From an uncultured Clostridia bacterium (GTDB taxonomy: Bacteria; Bacillota; Clostridia; Acetivibrionales; CALMWN01), in NCBI GenBank assembly GCA_937873555.1, contig CALMWN010000510.1, forward strand, positions 1 through 11,218: a DNA stretch of 11,218 bases. The letters run 5' to 3'. Below are positions 6,869 through 11,218 of the stretch, piece after piece. Both the position numbers and the translations under genes were made by a program. Each line of letters starts with the position of its first letter. Positions within the stretch are counted from its first letter, which is position 1. Below the pieces are notes generated by a model. It was given only the letters and a program-made list of their open reading frames with translations, was not told the DNA's origin and did no database searches.

Positions 6869-7307
6869 CAGACACGCAAAAATACTTGATATTATTGAAA
6901 AAAATATAATTGAAACACAGGAAGAGCTTGCAGAAAAGCTTAAGGAAATAGGAATGGATGTGACCCAGGCCACGGTCTCAAGAGATATAAAGGAACTGCG
7001 GCTGATAAAAGTTTTGGCAGGAGACAACCGGTACAAATATGCATCCTTTGCCCAGGGAGAAACAACCATATCCAATAAGCTGCTGACGATTTTCACTCAA
7101 TCCTTTGTTTCCTGTGATTACGCAAACAACATTGTGGTGGTAAAGACGCTCCCGGGTATGGCTCAGGCATCAGCTTCAGCTGTTGATTCGCTTAAATGGT
7201 CGGACATTGTCGGAACTATAGCAGGGGACGACACCATCATGATAGTATGCAGGGCGGAGAAAATAGCCGAAGAGCTGGTAAACCGCTTTAACAGGATGAT
7301 AAAATAG
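6858..7307 (+). CDS. argR: Arginine repressor ArgR
   Basis: This is an arginine-sensing hexameric transcription factor that represses arginine biosynthesis and, in Firmicutes, can activate arginine catabolism. The 149-residue length is typical. The N-terminal winged helix (about 1-65) has the ArgR recognition segment TQATVSRDIKEL (36-47) with the Ser-Arg pair at 41-42. The C-terminal oligomerisation and arginine-binding domain has PGMAQASASAVD (99-110) and GTIAGDDTIMIV (119-130), whose Asp-Asp pair binds arginine. The ATG lies inside nadK (11-base overlap) behind a purine-rich GAGGAGAGGG run at 6837-6846. I did not see a convincing ARG box in front of it, so its location in this cluster does not itself show arginine control of the neighbours. 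Confidence 0.96.
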   Translation: MKYSRHAKILDIIEKNIIETQEELAEKLKEIGMDVTQATVSRDIKELRLIKVLAGDNRYKYASFAQGETTISNKLLTIFTQSFVSCDYANNIVVVKTLPGMAQASASAVDSLKWSDIVGTIAGDDTIMIVCRAEKIAEELVNRFNRMIK

Positions 7308-7370
7308 ACGGACTTAAAAAAGAAATATATATAGGCTTGGGACTTTCAAAAGTCAAAGTGGGGTGTGAGA

Positions 7371-9089
7371 GTGCTTCGACAACTGGAAATACATAATGTT
7401 GCACTGATAGAAAAAATAAGCCTTGAGCTGGGGGAGGGCCTTAACATCCTGACGGGCGAAACAGGCGCCGGCAAATCAATAATTATTGACTCAATCAATG
7501 CAATTCTTGGTGACCGGCTTACCAAGGAAATAATCAGGACGGGCAGGGAAAAGGCTCTTGTAGAAGCGGTTTTCCAGACGGATGACGATGTGCTTGCAGA
7601 AACTCTTCATGGCGTGGGCATTGAAACGGAAGAAGACGGCACACTGATTGTTTCAAGGGAGTTCTGCGTAACCGGCAAGAATACCTGCCGCATTAATGGC
7701 AAGATGGTCACACTGTCGGTATTGAAGGAAATCGGTGAAAGGCTGATTGACATACATGGGCAGCACGACAACCAGTCATTGCTTAGAACTGACAGTCATA
7801 TAGGACTTTTGGACTCCTTTGGGGGCAAAACTATAGAATTGTTAAAAATTGAATACTTAAAGCTCTTGAATGAATACAAAGAAATCAACAGCAGGCTTCG
7901 CGGACTGACGGGAGGAACGGCTGAAAGGGAACGGAAGATCGATTTGCTGAAATTCCAGATCGATGAAATTAAAAAGGCTAAATTGAAAGAAGCCGAAGAG
8001 GAAGAGTTGAATAAGAAAAGGTCAATCCTTGCCAATTCGGAAAAAATCATAAATTCACTATCTTCCGCGTATGAAGCTCTGTTTGACGGCAATAATATCA
8101 AGAGTTCGGCTTCAGACTGCATCAATGAAGCTGTGAACGAGCTTAGAGGAATAGACCGGCTGGATAACAGGTGTGTTGATATTCGGGGAAGGCTAGAAGA
8201 TATATCCTTCCAGCTTGATGACATAAGTGAGGACATCAGAAAAGAACGGGACAATGTAGAATATAATCCGGATTTGCTTGAAGAAATTGAAGAAAGAATC
8301 GATTTGATCTATAAATTGAAACGCAAATACGGAAGTGATATCCGTGAAATCCTGGAGTTTTGCAGAAAAGCTGAAATTGAACTTGATGAAATAATAAGAA
8401 GCGGGGAAACTGTCAACAGCCTGCAAAAACAGCTGACAGACCTCGATGCAGCAATCTATGGGATTTCTAAAAGATTGAATGCCGAAAGGGTAAAGGCAGC
8501 AGGGATACTTGAGAACGCAATAGGTCTGGAGCTTGAAGACCTTGATATGAAAAAGGCTCAATTCAAGGTGAATATTGAGTTTAATTACACAGATGAAAAT
8601 ACCGTCAGGAAATATACTCAGAATGGTTTGGACAGGGTTGAGTTTTTGATTTCCCCTAACCCGGGAGAGCCCTTGAAACCTCTTTCGAAGATAGCTTCAG
8701 GCGGTGAAATGTCCAGGATAATGCTGGCGATCAAGACCATTCTTGCAAATGTGGACAGGATTCCTACAATGATTTTCGATGAAATAGATATAGGGATAAG
8801 CGGCAGAGCAGCTCAAAAAGTTGGTGAAAAGCTGTCATACATTTCTAAAGGGCATCAGGTGCTTTGTGTTACCCACCTTGCTCAGATAGCGTGCATGTCC
8901 GACAGCCATTACCTGATTGAAAAAACAGCGGTTCAGGGCAGTACACACACCAAAATTGAAAAGCTTGAAGGAAAGAAGATTACTACTGAAATCGCACGAA
9001 TGATAACCGGAGCGAATATTTCCGAAATTACCTTAAAGCATGCTGAGGAAATGCTGGAAACAGCCAAAATAATAAAAAAACGCAAATAA
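7371..9089 (+). CDS. recN: DNA repair protein RecN
   Basis: RecN is an SMC-like ATPase that gathers at DNA double-strand breaks and promotes recombinational repair. The 572-residue product has the Walker A motif GETGAGKS at 29-36, a long charged coiled-coil centre (about 150-400), the ABC signature SGGEMSR at 443-449 and Walker B MIFDEID at 467-473, followed by GISGRAAQKVGEKL and the THLAQIA segment. GTG 7371 is preferred over GTG 7365 because the G-rich site GGGGTG (7360-7365) is then properly spaced and the protein begins MLRQLEIHNVALI like its homologues. A 63-base gap after argR holds only a small 5-bp hairpin (7341-7354). A strong terminator follows, so recN closes this transcription unit. 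RecN is often SOS-induced; I see no clear LexA box here. Confidence 0.96.
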   Translation: MLRQLEIHNVALIEKISLELGEGLNILTGETGAGKSIIIDSINAILGDRLTKEIIRTGREKALVEAVFQTDDDVLAETLHGVGIETEEDGTLIVSREFCVTGKNTCRINGKMVTLSVLKEIGERLIDIHGQHDNQSLLRTDSHIGLLDSFGGKTIELLKIEYLKLLNEYKEINSRLRGLTGGTAERERKIDLLKFQIDEIKKAKLKEAEEEELNKKRSILANSEKIINSLSSAYEALFDGNNIKSSASDCINEAVNELRGIDRLDNRCVDIRGRLEDISFQLDDISEDIRKERDNVEYNPDLLEEIEERIDLIYKLKRKYGSDIREILEFCRKAEIELDEIIRSGETVNSLQKQLTDLDAAIYGISKRLNAERVKAAGILENAIGLELEDLDMKKAQFKVNIEFNYTDENTVRKYTQNGLDRVEFLISPNPGEPLKPLSKIASGGEMSRIMLAIKTILANVDRIPTMIFDEIDIGISGRAAQKVGEKLSYISKGHQVLCVTHLAQIACMSDSHYLIEKTAVQGSTHTKIEKLEGKKITTEIARMITGANISEITLKHAEEMLETAKIIKKRK

Positions 9090-9100
9090 AAAGGAGCATG

Positions 9101-9130
9101 AAGAGTGAGGTGGAGCACCTCACTTTTTTT
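9101..9130 (+). terminator. Intrinsic terminator after recN
   Basis: AGTGAGGTG (9104-9112) and CACCTCACT (9116-9124) form a perfect 9-bp stem with a 3-base loop, followed by a run of T up to 9130. The stem can be extended by AAG pairing with the first Ts. It lies 11 bases after the recN stop codon and ends the housekeeping cluster before the sporulation genes. Confidence 0.93.
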
Positions 9131-9164
9131 GTTCCTTTTTTTCCATTCGTACATTTTATTGTTT

Positions 9165-9193
9165 GAATAATTAAGCTGCCAAAGGGTTAACTT
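9165..9193 (+). promoter_or_regulatory. Candidate sigma-F-type forespore promoter for spoIVB
   Basis: GAATA at 9165-9169 and GGTTAACTT at 9185-9193 are separated by 15 bases and match the sigma-F pattern (GCATR, N15, GGHRARHTX) with about one mismatch in each element. A separate CATTATA at 9231-9237 matches the sigma-G -10 element (CATXHTA) but lacks a good -35. spoIVB of B. subtilis is made in the forespore under sigma-F and sigma-G, so such promoters are expected in this 184-base gap. The match is degenerate and by eye. Confidence 0.3.
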
Positions 9194-9314
9194 ATGATTA
9201 TAAAATCCGGCTTATGGCTTAAAAATAAGGCATTATACAATTTAACAGCGGTATATTTCCACACATGGTCTAAAGACACAAACCATAAATAACATAATTT
9301 TCATGGAGAGTGGA

Positions 9315-10640
9315 ATGATGGCATTCAAAAGGCAATGCAGCAGGAAAACATTAATATTGATTGCAGTATTTTTTGTTTTTGTTTTTATTCTATATATAGG
9401 TGCCGTTGCTGTTGTCCCTGGGAAAATAACTCTGCTGCAGGGCGAAGACTATGCCTATGATTTTAAAAGCCCTTTTCTGATAGGTGTCAAAGCTGACAGG
9501 GATGATGTTATAAAACTCTACAGCAATGATATGAAGAAGAGTGACAGTTACATCAATTTATCAAATCAGCTGCATTTTAAAACTCAAAAGCTTGGCAGTG
9601 TTAATCTGAAAATGAAAATTTTCGGACTGATACCCGTCAAGACAGTCCAGGTAGACATTGTTCCAAACAATAAGGTGGTTGCGTGCGGGAATACAATAGG
9701 AGTAAAGTTGACTATTGACGGAATTCTGGTAATCGGCCTTTCCGATGTGGAAACGGTGGATGGGAAAAAACTGCTGCCTGCCAAGGATGTAGGTATCAAG
9801 ACAGGGGATATTCTGATGGAAATAAACAGGGAGAAGCTAGATGGAACAGAAAATCTGATACGGCAAATTGAAAACAGCAGGGGCGAGAAACTAAAATTAA
9901 GAATCAGGCGGGATTCAAGTATTATTGAAACTGAAATAAAGCCAGTGAAGGCTGCTGATGATAAAAAATACCACATTGGGTTATGGGTTAGGGACAGCAC
10001 GGCCGGCATAGGTACACTGACTTTTTATGACCCTGTTACAAAGAGTTTTGGAGCTTTGGGCCATGGCATAACCGATATAGATACTGGAACACTCATGCCT
10101 GTATCGGAGGGTGAAATTCTCGAGTCCAATATTCTTGCCGTCAAGAAAGGACAGCCGGGCAATCCTGGAGAATTGAAGGGCGTATTTATTGAAGATAAAA
10201 ACAAACTTGGAATAATTCAAAAAAACTGTAATTATGGAATTTACGGTACTCTAAGAGAGGATGCCATAAACAGGATAAATTCCAAACAGTATCCCGTTGC
10301 GTTGCGCTCTCAAGTAAAGGAAGGGAATGCCAGTATACTTGCGAATATAGACGGGAAATCCGTTGAAGAGTTCTCAGTTGAAATACAAAAGGTATCAAGG
10401 CAGAATCTCAGCAGTACCAAGGGCATGATAATCAAGATTACGGATAAAAGGCTTCTGAATGCCACGGGGGGAATAGTTCAGGGTATGTCGGGAAGCCCTA
10501 TTCTGCAGGATGGAAGACTTGTCGGTGCAGTTACCCATGTGCTTGTGAACGACCCGACCAGAGGCTACGGGATTTTCATAGAAGGTATGCTGAAAAACCT
10601 GATATCAGAAAATCCGCAGAACAAGGAAAAGGCTGGCTGA
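9315..10640 (+). CDS. spoIVB: SpoIVB signalling serine peptidase (S55)
   Basis: SpoIVB is a forespore-secreted protease that enters the intermembrane space and triggers processing of pro-sigma-K by cutting SpoIVFA, so it links forespore and mother-cell programmes. The 441-residue product begins with a basic stretch and one membrane or signal segment (about 14-36). A PDZ domain follows near 120-205 (VGIKTGDILMEINREKL is its core), then the S55 peptidase domain. The catalytic residues are visible: His250 in LGHGITDID, Asp377 in ITDKRLL and Ser392 in GMSGSP. Their spacing is identical to the B. subtilis triad His236/Asp363/Ser378. ATG 9315 is chosen over ATG 9303 because GGAG at 9305-9308 is six bases upstream. 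It lies between recN and spo0A, as in nearly all spore formers. Confidence 0.96.
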   Translation: MMAFKRQCSRKTLILIAVFFVFVFILYIGAVAVVPGKITLLQGEDYAYDFKSPFLIGVKADRDDVIKLYSNDMKKSDSYINLSNQLHFKTQKLGSVNLKMKIFGLIPVKTVQVDIVPNNKVVACGNTIGVKLTIDGILVIGLSDVETVDGKKLLPAKDVGIKTGDILMEINREKLDGTENLIRQIENSRGEKLKLRIRRDSSIIETEIKPVKAADDKKYHIGLWVRDSTAGIGTLTFYDPVTKSFGALGHGITDIDTGTLMPVSEGEILESNILAVKKGQPGNPGELKGVFIEDKNKLGIIQKNCNYGIYGTLREDAINRINSKQYPVALRSQVKEGNASILANIDGKSVEEFSVEIQKVSRQNLSSTKGMIIKITDKRLLNATGGIVQGMSGSPILQDGRLVGAVTHVLVNDPTRGYGIFIEGMLKNLISENPQNKEKAG

Positions 10641-10809
10641 TTTTTTTCTCCCGGTAGTCATGCAGTGCTTTAGTGACGGGAAATGTTGTTTGGGTATATA
10701 TAATGGAACCGGACAAAGTAAGAATGTCCTGAAAGCCTGCTGCAGGTAGCTTCTTAATACAAATAACTGTTAATAAAAATATTAATTTCTAATATTTAAC
10801 ATATTCTTC

Positions 10810-10838
10810 TTGAAATATTGTCGAAAGAAAAATATAAT
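10810..10838 (+). promoter_or_regulatory. Sigma-A promoter of spo0A
   Basis: TTGAAA at 10810-10815 and a perfect TATAAT at 10833-10838 are separated by the ideal 17 bases, the best promoter match in the window. Transcription would start near 10845, leaving a leader of about 85 bases before the spo0A start codon. The B. subtilis gene also has a sigma-H promoter; I could not find a clear sigma-H match here. Confidence 0.8.
10818..10826 (+). promoter_or_regulatory. 0A box (Spo0A operator) inside the spo0A promoter
   Basis: TTGTCGAAA contains a perfect TGTCGAA 0A box at 10819-10825. It sits in the spacer between the -35 and -10 hexamers. Spo0A bound here would compete with RNA polymerase, so the expected effect is repression of this vegetative promoter once phosphorylated Spo0A accumulates. 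Confidence 0.7.
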
Positions 10839-10929
10839 AACAATATAAAGTTAATGAAAAATACTAATAAATTTTCTATTTTTTGATAGCTTTGTAAACC
10901 TTTTAAATTCTAGTTAAGGGGGAATAAAC

Positions 10930-11218
10930 TTGGTAACCAAAAAAATTCAGGTAGTTATTGCAGATGATAACAGGGAGTTCGGAGATATTTTGAGTGAGTA
11001 TATCAACAATCAGAATGACATTGAAGTAACAGGTGTAGCGAGAGATGGACTTGAAGCTCTTGATCTTATAACATCTAAAATGCCGGATATTGCCATATTG
11101 GACATTATCATGCCTCATCTTGACGGGCTGGGTGTTCTGGAAAAGGCAAATTCAATACAAATGGCAAAAAGACCTCTGTTTATCATACTTTCTGCTGTCG
11201 GACAGGATAAAATAACTC
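10930..11218 (+). CDS. spo0A: Stage 0 sporulation protein A, 5' part only
   Basis: Spo0A is the response regulator that commits the cell to sporulation; phosphorylated at its receiver Asp, it dimerises and binds 0A boxes. The window holds the first 96 residues, nearly the whole receiver domain; the DNA-binding half lies beyond the window end. Visible are VVIADDN (acidic pocket Asp12/Asp13), the phosphorylation site in AILDIIMPHLDG (Asp58) and the conserved IILSA segment with its Ser (about 89). The TTG start at 10930 is supported by AAGGGGG at 10916-10922, seven bases upstream, and by the absence of any better in-frame start. Gene order after spoIVB confirms the identification. A TTG start on a dose-critical regulator may help keep its basal level low (inference). 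Confidence 0.95.
   Translation, partial: MVTKKIQVVIADDNREFGDILSEYINNQNDIEVTGVARDGLEALDLITSKMPDIAILDIIMPHLDGLGVLEKANSIQMAKRPLFIILSAVGQDKIT

Larger units (their letters stand above)
10641..10929 (+). other. spoIVB-spo0A intergenic region
   Basis: These 289 bases contain no gene. Just after spoIVB is an imperfect dyad (TCCC 10649-10652 with GGGA 10678-10681, GTCA 10657-10660 with TGAC 10674-10677). It is followed only by a mixed T/G stretch, so termination of spoIVB is doubtful. A second possible sigma-A site is TATATA at 10695-10700 with GTGACG at 10673-10678. Short dyads GGACA/TGTCC (10713-10731 area) and CCTG/CAGG (10737-10747 area) follow. The best promoter and the 0A box lie further down and are listed separately. 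Confidence 0.6.

Noticed and set aside
7341..7354. Small hairpin GACTT-TCAA-AAGTC before recN as a terminator or riboswitch.
   Set aside because: It has only five A/T-rich pairs and no T-run, and the G-rich ribosome site of recN follows directly.
9098..9166. Short frame (ATG at 9098 after AAGGAG) of about 22 codons.
   Set aside because: It runs through the recN terminator stem and T-run, its ribosome site is too close to the ATG, and the peptide is just the terminator translated.
10649..10681. Dyad after spoIVB as an intrinsic terminator.
   Set aside because: The stem is broken by an asymmetric bulge and no real T-run follows; the T-run lies before it instead.

Overview
The window comes from a spore-forming, Gram-positive Firmicute of the class Clostridia. 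The gene order xseB - ispA - (membrane phosphatase-like gene) - non-coding region - small membrane protein - dxs - tlyA - nadK - argR - recN - spoIVB - spo0A is the conserved 'spo0A region' of Bacilli and Clostridia. Low G+C, Shine-Dalgarno-driven starts with several TTG/GTG initiators, and two sporulation genes fit this. The version resembles Acetivibrio/Ruminiclostridium-type (C. thermocellum-like) genomes, but species cannot be fixed by eye.

The most interesting part is the roughly 960-base stretch without protein genes at 1606-2565. Its core (about 1845-2465) is a large, highly structured, relatively G+C-rich non-coding RNA of about 615 nt. It is followed directly by a gene for a multi-pass membrane protein and sits inside the isoprenoid gene cluster (ispA upstream, dxs downstream). 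Size, fold content and position identify it as OLE (ornate, large, extremophilic) RNA, and the membrane protein as its partner OapA. The two together form a membrane-bound RNA-protein complex whose molecular function is still unresolved. Upstream lies an extended -10 promoter and an AT-rich inverted repeat. The RNA's two ends are complementary (GGTGGTG/CACCACC), and a T-run follows the 3' arm.

Layout: 1-180, 3' end of xseB (exonuclease VII small subunit); 164-1057, ispA (prenyl diphosphate synthase); 1165-1605, divergent PAP2 (DUF212) membrane protein; 1738-2470, OLE promoter and RNA; 2566-3207, oapA; 3207-5078, dxs (first step of the MEP pathway); 5094-5903, tlyA (S4-domain rRNA methyltransferase); 5990-6868, nadK; 6858-7307, argR; 7371-9089, recN; 9101-9130, a strong intrinsic terminator; 9315-10640, spoIVB (forespore signalling protease); 10930-11218, 5' end of spo0A (master sporulation regulator).

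All genes are on the + strand and tightly packed up to the terminator after recN, with overlaps at xseB/ispA, oapA/dxs and nadK/argR suggesting one or a few long transcripts. dxs and ispA supply isoprenoid precursors, and the PAP2-like protein could act on a polyprenyl phosphate, so the OLE complex is embedded in a membrane-lipid gene set. After the terminator, spoIVB and spo0A are separate sporulation units. spo0A has a near-consensus sigma-A promoter with a perfect 0A box between the -35 and -10 hexamers, which predicts autoregulation.
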